Positions 17,470-25,647 of a stretch of 54,405 nt of DNA are shown here, one piece after another. A model generated the notes under the pieces. That model did not search any database, was not told where the DNA came from, and was given only the letters and a program-made list of their open reading frames with translations. The stretch covers positions 1 through 54,405 of the forward strand of contig CAIRYQ010000053.1 of assembly GCA_903882875.1 (NCBI GenBank). Reading direction: 5' to 3'. Each line of letters opens with the position of its first letter. The first letter of the stretch is position 1. The stretch is from an uncultured Spartobacteria bacterium. Its GTDB lineage: Bacteria > Verrucomicrobiota > Verrucomicrobiia > Chthoniobacterales > Chthoniobacteraceae. The position numbers were made by a program, and so were the translations under genes.

Positions 17470-19505
17470 GCCGCGACCTCCTCATTCTTCTCAGCCTTGG
17501 CGGCGGGTTTCGCTTTCGGCTTCAGCTTCACCGGCAGCATTGCCCTGCTCGTGGCGAGCAGCATTTCGAGACACATGAAGAGCATCGTGGCGATCACCAT
17601 CGCCGGCCAGATTTCGCTCATCAGGCGATCGGCTTTCAGTTCGAGTGCGCCGGCCATGACGGTAAGCTTTGCGCCTTTGAAAAGTTCCGGCAGCTTCGCC
17701 GACTCGACGAGATCGGGAACGTCTTCCGAGTCGGGGCGGTTCAGGGCGATGAGCTGCGCGCCGTTGCGATAGATGCCTGCGTTCCAGCGCGGGTCGCTCC
17801 GGCGATCCGTCTCGACGGGTGCCCAGCTTCCCTCGGTGGTTTCCGGCTTCCACTCGCCCGCGATCGCGAGCGTCGGCGGTGCGAGATGCTTTCCGCCGAC
17901 CGCAATGAGCCGCTGCACCATTGGCAACAGCACGAAGCCTTCGCCGAGGCCGCTCCATTCCTCATCCGGCAAAGTTGAGCACGCGAAGACGTAGCCATTT
18001 CCCGCGCGCCGTCCGGTGAGGAACGGCTGGCCGTCCGCATACGCGCCATACACATGCGCCGCGGCCGTCGCCGTGCGCGGCATCTGGCGCTGGATCACCG
18101 CGAGCCGCGCGAGCGGGAGCGACGTGCCTGCGTCGGTGCGTTGCAGCGGGCCGTCGAGATCGTCCCACGCTGTCACGCGGAACGAATCCTTCCCGCTCTT
18201 CTCGATCTCGCCCCACGAAATTCCCGCCACGCCCGCGCTATCGCCCTCATTTTTTCCCGGCGGCAAAACGAGCAGCACGCCGCCTTCGTTCACAAACTGA
18301 TCGAGCGCCTTCGCCTCCGCGTCCGCTGGCGGTGCGCCCTGCCACACGACAAGCGCGCAGTCCTTCCACCGCGTGCCGGATGCGCGCGCGGGCGTGAGCG
18401 TCTCCGCCGTGCGATCGGCGCGCGATGGATCGGGCGCGGCGGCGAAGCGGAAAATTTTCGCCGTCAGCGGGAGATCGCTGATCACCGTCGTGTGCATCGC
18501 GACCGGCGTGCGGTGGACGAAATACGCCGTGTTGTCCGCCATGTTGTCGTCTGCGGGAAGTTCGAGCTTGCCCCAGCCGCCGCCTGCCTCGGGCTTTGGC
18601 ACGTCGAATTTCATCGTCTGCCGTTGCGCCGATCCTGTGAGCTTCACATCGGTCTGGCTCTTCGCGCCGTCGCGCGTCACGAGCAGCGGGAATGTCCCCG
18701 TCTTGCCGTTCGTCTTGATTTCAAAGGCGAGTGCGAGCTGCCCCTTGCCGGTCTTCGCGTCGCGCACGCGAAAATCCGCGGCCTTCAGTCCGATGCTGAG
18801 GTTCGTGCCGCCGGGCGATGAGAGGTCGAGCACGCGCACCTGCGTCTCCTGCGGCAGCCCGGCGAAGCGCGCCTGAATGTCCTGCCATTCGGGCGACTCG
18901 GGGCGCCAGTTGCTTGCCTGCAAATCGCTCGCGAGCCACACCTCGGCGCTGCCGGGTTTGTTTTTCACGAGGTAGTCGAGCGCCGTGCGCAGCATCGCGG
19001 GAATGTCCGCCGCAGTGTCCGTCGCCGAGGCCATCTGCATCGAGGCGAGCGCCGAAGTGTCCGCGATTTCGAGCGGCTGGCGCAGCACGTTTTCGATCAG
19101 TACAAAGCGGCTGCCTGCGCTCTGCTTGGCGGCTTGCGAGAGCAGCGCGATGGCGTGCTGGCGCTTGCTCTCCTGCGAATCCGGCGCGCGCCCTTCCATG
19201 CTCGCCGAACGGTCGAGAACCACGAGCACGACCTCCGGCGCACCGCCCGCCGCGCTGCCGATCCAGCCGCCGATGATCGGACGCGACATCGCCCAGACGA
19301 GAAAAAGAATCACCAGCGCGCGGAACAGCAGCAGCAGGTATTGCCGGATCTTCGCGCGCCGCGTCGCGGCCTTGTTCGCCTTCAGCAGGAACATCATCGC
19401 GCCCCAATGCACGGTGCGGTAGCGCAGGCGATTGAGCAGGTGGATGATGATCGGAAGCAGAATCGTCGGCAGCGCCCAAAGCATCCACGGCTGGAGATAG
19501 TTCAT
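17466..19505 (-). CDS. BatA-like VWA-domain membrane protein
   Basis: A 679-residue protein. The N-terminus is the BatA/aerotolerance type: LQPWMLWALPTILLPIIIHL, an RTVHWGAMMFLL motif near residue 30, and a second helix at about 55-75. A VWA domain follows with the metal-site motif DRSAS at 98-102 and the strand ASDLQ further on. The middle is beta-rich and probably periplasmic; a last helix near residue 635 and a Lys/Ala-rich tail (KPKAKPAAKAEKNEE) close the protein. It overlaps the DUF58 gene upstream and the second VWA gene downstream by ATGA, so four consecutive genes are translationally linked in pairs. The family accompanies MoxR ATPases; exact function is unknown. Confidence 0.9.
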   Translation of the reverse strand: MNYLQPWMLWALPTILLPIIIHLLNRLRYRTVHWGAMMFLLKANKAATRRAKIRQYLLLLFRALVILFLVWAMSRPIIGGWIGSAAGGAPEVVLVVLDRSASMEGRAPDSQESKRQHAIALLSQAAKQSAGSRFVLIENVLRQPLEIADTSALASMQMASATDTAADIPAMLRTALDYLVKNKPGSAEVWLASDLQASNWRPESPEWQDIQARFAGLPQETQVRVLDLSSPGGTNLSIGLKAADFRVRDAKTGKGQLALAFEIKTNGKTGTFPLLVTRDGAKSQTDVKLTGSAQRQTMKFDVPKPEAGGGWGKLELPADDNMADNTAYFVHRTPVAMHTTVISDLPLTAKIFRFAAAPDPSRADRTAETLTPARASGTRWKDCALVVWQGAPPADAEAKALDQFVNEGGVLLVLPPGKNEGDSAGVAGISWGEIEKSGKDSFRVTAWDDLDGPLQRTDAGTSLPLARLAVIQRQMPRTATAAAHVYGAYADGQPFLTGRRAGNGYVFACSTLPDEEWSGLGEGFVLLPMVQRLIAVGGKHLAPPTLAIAGEWKPETTEGSWAPVETDRRSDPRWNAGIYRNGAQLIALNRPDSEDVPDLVESAKLPELFKGAKLTVMAGALELKADRLMSEIWPAMVIATMLFMCLEMLLATSRAMLPVKLKPKAKPAAKAEKNEEVAA

Positions 19506-20422
19506 CTGCCTCCTTTCTTGGAATGCCGGATGCGCGAGAGCAAAAAGTTCGTCAGCAAACCCTCGAACGACTGATCCAGATACGTGAGGTGGTAGTCCAC
19601 ATTGAACTGCTGGCAGCCGTGCCGGATCGCCGTGAGATAGTCCTGCACCGCGTCGAGGTAAGCCTCGCGCACGACGCTCGGATCCGTGATGAGATCCGCG
19701 CCGCTCTCGAGATCCACGAATCGCACCGGGCGCGTAAAATCAAAATCATATTCCTGCCGATCCAGCAGGTGAAACACCGCAACGTCGTGCTTGTAGAAAC
19801 GCAGGTGCTTGATGCAGTCGAGCAGCGGCGGCACCTCGGTAAAGAGGTCGCTGATGATGACCACGAGCGCGCGCTGCCGGATGCGCTCGGCGAAATCATG
19901 CAGCGTCTGCACGATGTTCGATTCGCCCACCGGCTTTGCCTCGCCGAGCGTCTGGTAGAGCTGCCGCAAATGCGACGGCGTGCGGCGCGGCGGGAGATCC
20001 ACCGTCTTCTCCGCGAAGCAAGTGAGCCCCACCGAGTCGCCCTGATGCACGAGCATGTGCGCGATCGTCGCCGCGAGCTTGCGTGCGTAGTCGAAGCGCG
20101 TGCCGCCCTCCGGCGTGCTCGTGAATTTCATCGAGGCGCTTGTGTCCATCACGAGGAAGCAGCGCAGGTTCGTGTCCGCCTCGAATTCGCGGATGAAAAA
20201 TTTGTCCGTCCGCGCAAACACGCGCCAGTCGAGGAACTTGATGTCATCCCCTGGCGCATACTTCCGGTATTCCGCAAACTCGACCGAGGCCCCGCGCGTC
20301 GCCGAGCGATGCAGCCCGTTCACCGAGCCGAGCATCGGATTGCGGACATTCAGGATCAGCCGCGAAAGGCGGCCGATGACCCCGTGGTCGAGGAATTCGA
20401 GATTTGGAGGCGCGTCAGCCAT
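19502..20422 (-). CDS. DUF58 domain protein
   Basis: A 306-residue soluble protein. The DUF58 hallmark is plain: RGASVEFAEYRKYAPGDD at 43-60 followed by IKFLDWRVFARTDKFFIREF and the VWA-like metal motif DTSAS at 93-97. No membrane segment is seen, unlike some larger DUF58 proteins. DUF58 proteins are regularly encoded immediately after moxR, as here (19 bp downstream), and are thought to link the ATPase to the membrane VWA proteins. Its end overlaps the next start by ATGA. Confidence 0.93.
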   Translation of the reverse strand: MADAPPNLEFLDHGVIGRLSRLILNVRNPMLGSVNGLHRSATRGASVEFAEYRKYAPGDDIKFLDWRVFARTDKFFIREFEADTNLRCFLVMDTSASMKFTSTPEGGTRFDYARKLAATIAHMLVHQGDSVGLTCFAEKTVDLPPRRTPSHLRQLYQTLGEAKPVGESNIVQTLHDFAERIRQRALVVIISDLFTEVPPLLDCIKHLRFYKHDVAVFHLLDRQEYDFDFTRPVRFVDLESGADLITDPSVVREAYLDAVQDYLTAIRHGCQQFNVDYHLTYLDQSFEGLLTNFLLSRIRHSKKGGR

Positions 20423-20441
20423 GAGGTCCGGGGGCGGACGT

Positions 20442-21470
20442 CTAGCTCTCGGTTTCCTTGATCACGCGCCGGACGATTTCCGCGCTGTCTATCCCTTCGC
20501 TCTCGGCGTGGAAATTCACCAGGATGCGGTGCTGCAGCACGGGCTCAGCGACGGCGAGCATGTCCTCCAGCCGCGTGAGGTAGCTGCCGTAGAGGACGGC
20601 GCGCGCCTTTGCTCCGAGCACGAGATACTGCACGGCGCGCGGGCCGGGGCCCCACATCACGTATTTCTTCACCCAGTCCGGCGCTTCCGCTCCGCCGGGG
20701 CGGCATTTGCGGACGAGCTTCACGGCGTATTCATAGACGTGATCGGGCACGGGCACGCGGCGCACGATGTCTTGGAATTTCAAAATCTCCTCGGCGCCGA
20801 TGAGTTTGCTCAGTGTGGCGGCGGCACCGCCGGTCGTGGTCTTCGCGATCTGCAATTCCTCCGCGGCGCTCGGGTAGCCGACATTGATGAGGAACATGAA
20901 CCGGTCGAGCTGCGCCTCGGGCAGCGGATACGTGCCCTCCTGTTCGATCGGGTTTTGCGTCGCGAGAACGAAGAACGGCTTTTCGAGGACGAAGCGGTGC
21001 TTGCCCGAGTTCACGACCTGCTCCTGCATCGCCTGCAAGAGCGCGGCCTGCGTCTTCGGCGGCGTGCGGTTGATTTCATCCGCGAGGACGATGTTCGCAA
21101 AAATCGGCCCCTTCACGAATTCGAACGCGCGGCGTCCCGCCGTCTCCGTCTCCTGCAAGATCTCCGTGCCCGTGATGTCGCTCGGCATGAGGTCCGGCGT
21201 GAACTGAATGCGGCTGAAACTCAGCGACATCAAATCCGCGACCGAGTGGATGAGCAGCGTCTTCGCCAGCCCCGGCACGCCCATGAGCAGCGCGTGCCCG
21301 CGCGCAAAGACGCAAGTGAGCAACTGCTCGATCACCTTGTCCTGGCCGATGATGATCTTCGCGAGTTCGACGCGAATTTTTCCATACAGCTCGCGGAGGT
21401 GGTCAATGGCGATGACGTCGGCTTCGTTCGGGGTGTTCTGTGCGGAGGTTGGGGACAGTGCGGTGCTCAT
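20442..21470 (-). CDS. MoxR family AAA+ ATPase
   Basis: A 342-residue ATPase. Walker A GVPGLAKT is at 64-71 and Walker B ILADEINR ends near 134. The MoxR signature FTPDLMPSDITGTEI at 90-104 and sensor 1 VLATQNPIEQEGTYPLPEAQ follow. MoxR proteins act as chaperones that mature or remodel VWA-domain partners, and two VWA proteins and a DUF58 protein lie directly downstream. The ATG at 21468-21470 was preferred over an upstream in-frame ATG (21548) because family members start shortly before the VIAIDHLRELYGKI helix; there is no good Shine-Dalgarno sequence at either. It is the first gene of the 20-kb minus-strand locus. Confidence 0.93.
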   Translation of the reverse strand: MSTALSPTSAQNTPNEADVIAIDHLRELYGKIRVELAKIIIGQDKVIEQLLTCVFARGHALLMGVPGLAKTLLIHSVADLMSLSFSRIQFTPDLMPSDITGTEILQETETAGRRAFEFVKGPIFANIVLADEINRTPPKTQAALLQAMQEQVVNSGKHRFVLEKPFFVLATQNPIEQEGTYPLPEAQLDRFMFLINVGYPSAAEELQIAKTTTGGAAATLSKLIGAEEILKFQDIVRRVPVPDHVYEYAVKLVRKCRPGGAEAPDWVKKYVMWGPGPRAVQYLVLGAKARAVLYGSYLTRLEDMLAVAEPVLQHRILVNFHAESEGIDSAEIVRRVIKETES

Positions 21471-21904
21471 GCTTTTTTCAGTGGTGGAGGAAAAGGGCGC
21501 GACAGGACAGACGAATCGTCGGAAATGTTCACGCGAAAAGTGACACAAATCGGCAGGACGCGATTTTTTGGGCCGACAGGACAGGTTTTTTCAAAATGTG
21601 TGTCCGCGTGTCGTGCGGCATCCCATGTGGATCGAACGTGCGCAAGCCGGGGTGTGCGCGCCGAGATCGGCTTCGTGATGAACGGTTGCCATGTGTCACC
21701 ACATGAATGTCGCAGGCTCGGAGAAGTGGACAAAAAAAGTGCGCAGACACCGGGATTCCCGCGGCACTGCAACGCGCGAATGGAAAGCAGATGGCCGGTT
21801 CGGACATCTTTTCCTCATCGGGTGATCCCGGATTTTCGCCGAGGAGTAATGAGTCCCCGCTCGCTCCGGATTCTTGCGATCTATTGGCGGGAGTCAGGAG
21901 GATG
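21471..21904. other. Intergenic region upstream of the MoxR operon
   Basis: This stretch of 434 bases has no credible gene. It must carry the promoter of the MoxR operon (minus strand). The decamer GACAGGACAG occurs twice about 70 bp apart (near 21503 and 21578); I could not assign a regulator. No confident -35/-10 pair was identified. Confidence 0.4.
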
Positions 21905-21940
21905 AAAACGCCCGCTGGCTGTGAGCCAGCGGGCGCTTTT
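21905..21940 (-). terminator. Rho-independent terminator of the Spy-like gene
   Basis: A perfect 12-bp stem (21909-21920 CGCCCGCTGGCT against 21924-21935) with a 3-base loop is followed on the minus strand by GTTTTC. It lies about 60 bp past the stop of the gene at 22001-22957 and could terminate weakly in both directions, since CTTTTG follows on the plus strand. Confidence 0.85.
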
Positions 21941-22000
21941 GCGTGAAGGGGCTTCGCGCCGATCTTCGGATCGCCGCGAGCTACGGGCGCTGCGCGGGAT

Positions 22001-22957
22001 TCAGGGTTTGCGCAGGATTTGCGGTGCGCCAATCGCTGCGCCGGGAGTCGTACCGCCGGGGCGCCCGGTGTTGAAGCCGCCTTTCGTCGCCTCTTTTTGC
22101 TCAGGGGTGAGGAGATTGTTCACCGCGTCGTTCAGCTTCTTCGAGAGTTCCTGCGGATTCGATCCCGACTTCGCGAGATCGTCGTAGGCGGACTCGATCT
22201 GCTTCACCTGATCCGCCGTCAGATTCGCACGGCCAAACATCATCTTCGTCATCGAGAGCGTGCGGTTCTTTGCGATCGCCGCCTTCTGCTCGGCAGTCAG
22301 CACGTCCTGAACGGCCTGGTAGTTTGCGCGCTCGCGGGTCTCGCCGCCGCTCTCCGCGATGATGGACTTGATTTTTGCCTCCTGCTCCGGCGTGAGCGTC
22401 ACGCCGTCGGTCAACGACTTGATTACCTGAGTGACACGCGCCTCAGCGCGCTTCGCCTTCTGCTCGGGAGTGAGCACATCATCGAGTTCCTTCTGCGCCG
22501 CCGCATAGATCTTTGAAGTACCCCCGAAGAGCGCCTGATTTTCCTGCTGCGCCTTGGCGATGGCCTCCCGATCCTGGCTCTTGAACGCGTCCATCATTGC
22601 CTGATTGGCGGCCTTCAGCTTGTCCGCATTTGCGGTGTTGTAATCTTGGATGGCCTTGTCGCGCGCCTCGATGATTTTCATCATCGCGTTCTGCTGGTCG
22701 GGCGTGAGCGGCACGACTTTGTTGATGCTCTCGATGTACCATTCGGAGGCCGATTTTCCGCCGCCGACGCGTGCAAACGGGCCGCCGGGATTTCCGACTT
22801 GGGGGCCGTTGATGATCACGCCGCCGCCGACGCTGGTAGCCGGTGCCTGGGCCTGCGGTTTGAGCTGAGTGCTGGGATTTGCGACGGGATCGGCGGCAAA
22901 AATGTTCGTCGAACAGAAGACAGCGGACGACACGGTGAGGATGAGGATATTTCGCAT
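22001..22957 (-). CDS. Spy/CpxP-like periplasmic protein with LTxEQ repeats
   Basis: A 318-residue exported helical protein. A signal peptide (MRNILILTVSSAVFCSTNIF ending AA-DP) is followed by a Gly/Pro linker and four helical segments bearing the Spy/CpxP type motif: LTPDQQ, LTPEQKAKRAE, LTPEQEAKI, LTAEQKAAI, LTADQVKQIE and LTPEQKE. Such proteins act as periplasmic chaperones or metal/stress sensors; this one is longer because the motif is iterated. An in-frame ATG at 23009-23011 would add 18 polar residues (MKTKTHQHN...) before the signal peptide; the shorter start gives a normal signal peptide, but neither has a clear ribosome site. It follows an ECF sigma/anti-sigma pair and may belong to its regulon. 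Confidence 0.78.
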   Translation of the reverse strand: MRNILILTVSSAVFCSTNIFAADPVANPSTQLKPQAQAPATSVGGGVIINGPQVGNPGGPFARVGGGKSASEWYIESINKVVPLTPDQQNAMMKIIEARDKAIQDYNTANADKLKAANQAMMDAFKSQDREAIAKAQQENQALFGGTSKIYAAAQKELDDVLTPEQKAKRAEARVTQVIKSLTDGVTLTPEQEAKIKSIIAESGGETRERANYQAVQDVLTAEQKAAIAKNRTLSMTKMMFGRANLTADQVKQIESAYDDLAKSGSNPQELSKKLNDAVNNLLTPEQKEATKGGFNTGRPGGTTPGAAIGAPQILRKP

Positions 22958-23052
22958 GGTATGGGTTGTGGGGTTTGGGTTGATGTTGTGTTGATGTGTT
23001 TTGGTTTTCATGGTGCTTGAGTTTGGAGGTGAGTCTTTCGATACGTTCTGAA

Positions 23053-23859
23053 TCAGGGAGCCAGAGCCACGAGGGGAACGTGGTCGCCTGTGGGGTTCAC
23101 CACGCCGCCGGGCCGTTCCACGCTGATGGCAAACAAGATCGGTTCGCGGATGAAATTCTCCACGACAATCGGCAGGATCAATTCGCCGGTCTCCTTCTTC
23201 ACGTCGAAAACGCCACCGTTGATGAACACATTCGTGCCCATGCCCGCGTCCACGATCCAAAGCTGATACTGGCTCCGCGACGGATCATTGCCGGCCAGCC
23301 CGTGCAGGCGCAAATAGCCCGACTGCTTCTCGCTGCTCCACACGATGTCGCCGTCCGCCCGCGCCGCCACCGCATTTCCGCCGCCCTTGAACTGGATGTG
23401 CAGCACGTCGCCGCCGGATGCCAGCAACTGCTCCCGCTCTTGCGCCACCGTGAGCGGAACCGCCGCCGGGGGTCTGTGCGCGAGCGATGTTCCATCGGGC
23501 GCAACATTCCGCTCACGCGTGCTCCACATGAACACCGCCAGTGCCAGGCAGGCCGCCGCCCCCAGCCACGCGATCATCTCGCGCGGCCGCATCCGGATGA
23601 TCCGCGAGCCTGCCGCGGATGAATTCGCCGGTGTGGTTTCACGGGATGCGAGCATCGGGGCGGGCTGGTCCGCGCCGAAGATGCTGAACAGGTGCGCCTC
23701 CATTCTCATGCGGGATCGAAACCGCCGCCGCAGATCCGAATCGGCTTTCAGCAATGCCTCCAGCTCCGCTGCGTCATCAGCGGTCGCATCGCCGGATTGC
23801 AGACGCTCCAGCATTTCGTCCAGGACAGACTCGGGATCGGCGGGTTCGGGCGTCTTCAT
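23053..23859 (-). CDS. RskA-like anti-sigma factor
   Basis: A 268-residue protein with one membrane helix at about 95-112. The cytoplasmic N-terminus (1-60) carries an acidic helical segment SVLDEMLERLQSGDATADDA typical of these PVC anti-sigma proteins. The periplasmic C-terminal domain matches anti-sigma-K factor RskA: YQLWIVDAGMG, NGGVFDVKKETGELILPI and FAISVERPGG. It starts 3 bp after the stop of the ECF sigma gene, so the two should be co-expressed and bind each other. The signal that releases the sigma factor is unknown. Confidence 0.88.
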   Translation of the reverse strand: MKTPEPADPESVLDEMLERLQSGDATADDAAELEALLKADSDLRRRFRSRMRMEAHLFSIFGADQPAPMLASRETTPANSSAAGSRIIRMRPREMIAWLGAAACLALAVFMWSTRERNVAPDGTSLAHRPPAAVPLTVAQEREQLLASGGDVLHIQFKGGGNAVAARADGDIVWSSEKQSGYLRLHGLAGNDPSRSQYQLWIVDAGMGTNVFINGGVFDVKKETGELILPIVVENFIREPILFAISVERPGGVVNPTGDHVPLVALAP

Positions 23860-23862
23860 GGG

Positions 23863-24399
23863 TCAGTTCGTAATTGAATGGGAAAATCCTTCCTTCCGGA
23901 GTCGCGCACCGATGCACGTCCGCAACGCTTCGCGCACGCGCTGGAGGATTTTGTAAAGTCCCGCCGCGGGCCGTTGCAGTTCCTTGCTGAGGTCCGCGAT
24001 GGTGACTTCCGCCTTTGCATAGTACTGCCGCACGAGTCCCTGCTGCATCGGCGTGAGTTCCTCCAGGCAGCCTTGCAGCGCCGTGCGTTCCGCGTCCGCC
24101 AAATCCGCCTCCGCCTCATTTTCCGCCGCGAGCTGGTCCACGAACTCCGAGGAAAACGACACCGGACTCCGGCTGTTTTTCCGCCTGCGGTTCATCGCGT
24201 TGAACCGCAGGAAAGAGCACGCCCATGCGCGGAAATCACCCTCGACCTTCAACTGCCCCAGCTTCTGCCACATTTGCACGCACGAGTCCTGCAACAGATC
24301 ATCCGCCTCGCCGGCTTGCAGCGTGAGCGAATGGGCAAAGGCCCGGAGATGGGGCTTATGCTCGGCGAAGAGTCGGAGGAACTGGTGTTCGGAAACCAT
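23863..24399 (-). CDS. ECF sigma factor, Rhodopirellula/Verrucomicrobium type
   Basis: A 178-residue sigma-70-family protein. Region 2 includes EADDLLQDSCVQMWQKLGQ and DFRAWACSFLRFNAMNRRRK, the latter being characteristic of the sigma group named after Rhodopirellula and Verrucomicrobium. Region 4 is at about 112-165 (LTPMQQGLVRQYYAKAEVTI, then KELQRPAAGLYKILQRVREAL). Immediately downstream is its presumed anti-sigma factor. It is smaller than, and unrelated in arrangement to, the kinase-linked sigma factor at 6734-7492. Confidence 0.92.
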   Translation of the reverse strand: MVSEHQFLRLFAEHKPHLRAFAHSLTLQAGEADDLLQDSCVQMWQKLGQLKVEGDFRAWACSFLRFNAMNRRRKNSRSPVSFSSEFVDQLAAENEAEADLADAERTALQGCLEELTPMQQGLVRQYYAKAEVTIADLSKELQRPAAGLYKILQRVREALRTCIGARLRKEGFSHSITN

Positions 24400-24567
24400 G
24401 TGCTACCATCGAATGTCGCCTGAGAATGGATTTGGACAAAAAAATTACGATGACTCCGGCAACCGGTCATCGTCCTGCCAAAGCCGAACACAGATCGTCT
24501 CGCAAACGATTGACCAGCCGCGTCAGACTCCCTAATCGCGCCCGCATCCCCCGACTCTCTCCGACCC

Positions 24568-25638
24568 ATGAGCAAAAAATTCCGTATCGCCGGCATCAAC
24601 TTCGATCACTTCCACATGGGCGACCTGCTGCGGATGACGCACGAGCATCCCGATGTGGAACTCACGGGCATCTGCGACGAGCAGCCGGAGCGGATGCGCG
24701 AGGCGCAGAAAAATTTCTCCATTCCCGACGATCGCATTTTCACCGACGTGGACGCTTGCATGGAAAAGGCGCGGCCCGACGTGGTGATCCTCTGTCCCGC
24801 AGCCGCGCGGCACGGCGAATACGTCGCGCGCGTGGCGAAATACGGCGTGCATGTGCTCGTGGAAAAGCCGTTCGCCGCATCGCTTGCCGAGGCCGATGCG
24901 ATGGTCACCGCGATGCCGCGCGGGAAATTGCTCGCGATCAACTGGCCTCTGCGCTGGGCGGAAAGCGCGGTGACGGCGAAGCGGATCATTGACGAGGGAA
25001 CCATCGGCGAGCCGCGCGGCTTCCACCACTACGGCGGCAACCGCGGCCCGCTCTATCACGGCGCAGGCAAGATGGAGAAGGAGCCGACTGCCGAGGAGAA
25101 AGCGGCGAGCTGGTTTTACCAAAAGAGCGCGGGCGGCGGTTCGCTGTTCGACTACCTCGGCTACGGCACGACGATCGGGACGTGGTTCATGGGCGGCCGC
25201 GTGCCGCTCGAAGTCACCGCCGTGACCGATGAACCGCCGGGCCTCGATGTGGACGAGCACAGCGTGGTGGTCGTGCGCTACGAGTCGGGACTTTCCAAAT
25301 GCGAGACGCGGTGGGGGACGTTCACCGATCCGTGGACGCATCAGCCGCAGCCGAAGTGCGGCTTCGTCGTGTGGGGCACCGCGGGCACCGTGAGCTGCTA
25401 CGACTATGCCCCGATCGTGCGCGTGCAGACACGCGCAAAGCCAGAAGGATTCGACATCCTGTGCGACAAGCTGCGTGCACCGGAGCGGAACCCGGTGGAA
25501 TATTTTCTCGATCGCATCGCAAGCGGCCGTGCGCTCGACGGCCCGCTGTCGCCCGAGATTTCGCGCATCGGCCAGCAGATCGTGGACGGCGCGGTTCGGA
25601 GCGCGCGGGAAAAGCGTACGGTGAAGCTGCCAGCCTGA
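24568..25638 (+). CDS. Gfo/Idh/MocA family NAD(P)-dependent oxidoreductase
   Basis: A 356-residue protein. The N-terminal Rossmann half has the family's catalytic EKP at 99-101 (VLVEKPFAASLAEA) but a divergent nucleotide loop (AGINFDHFHMGD) where GxGxxG is usual. The C-terminal half is the typical alpha/beta substrate domain (GSLFDYLGYGTT, DEHSVVVVRYESG). The family oxidises or isomerises sugars and cyclitols. The next gene (NanM-like) starts 9 bp later and a NanA-like gene follows, so a sugar acid such as sialic acid or its 2,7-anhydro form is a reasonable substrate guess; members of this family (NanOx/YjhC) do act on 2,7-anhydro sialic acid, but I cannot show orthology. Confidence 0.88.
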   Translation: MSKKFRIAGINFDHFHMGDLLRMTHEHPDVELTGICDEQPERMREAQKNFSIPDDRIFTDVDACMEKARPDVVILCPAAARHGEYVARVAKYGVHVLVEKPFAASLAEADAMVTAMPRGKLLAINWPLRWAESAVTAKRIIDEGTIGEPRGFHHYGGNRGPLYHGAGKMEKEPTAEEKAASWFYQKSAGGGSLFDYLGYGTTIGTWFMGGRVPLEVTAVTDEPPGLDVDEHSVVVVRYESGLSKCETRWGTFTDPWTHQPQPKCGFVVWGTAGTVSCYDYAPIVRVQTRAKPEGFDILCDKLRAPERNPVEYFLDRIASGRALDGPLSPEISRIGQQIVDGAVRSAREKRTVKLPA

Positions 25639-25647
25639 CGCACGAAG

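Noticed and set aside
15514-17772. Very long plus-strand frame across the VWA genes
   Set aside because: It is antisense to well-supported genes and its translation is Arg/His-rich with no domain, as expected for the complement of GC-rich coding DNA.
20100-21905. 600-residue plus-strand frame opposite MoxR and DUF58
   Set aside because: Same reason: antisense to two certain genes and no recognisable domain.
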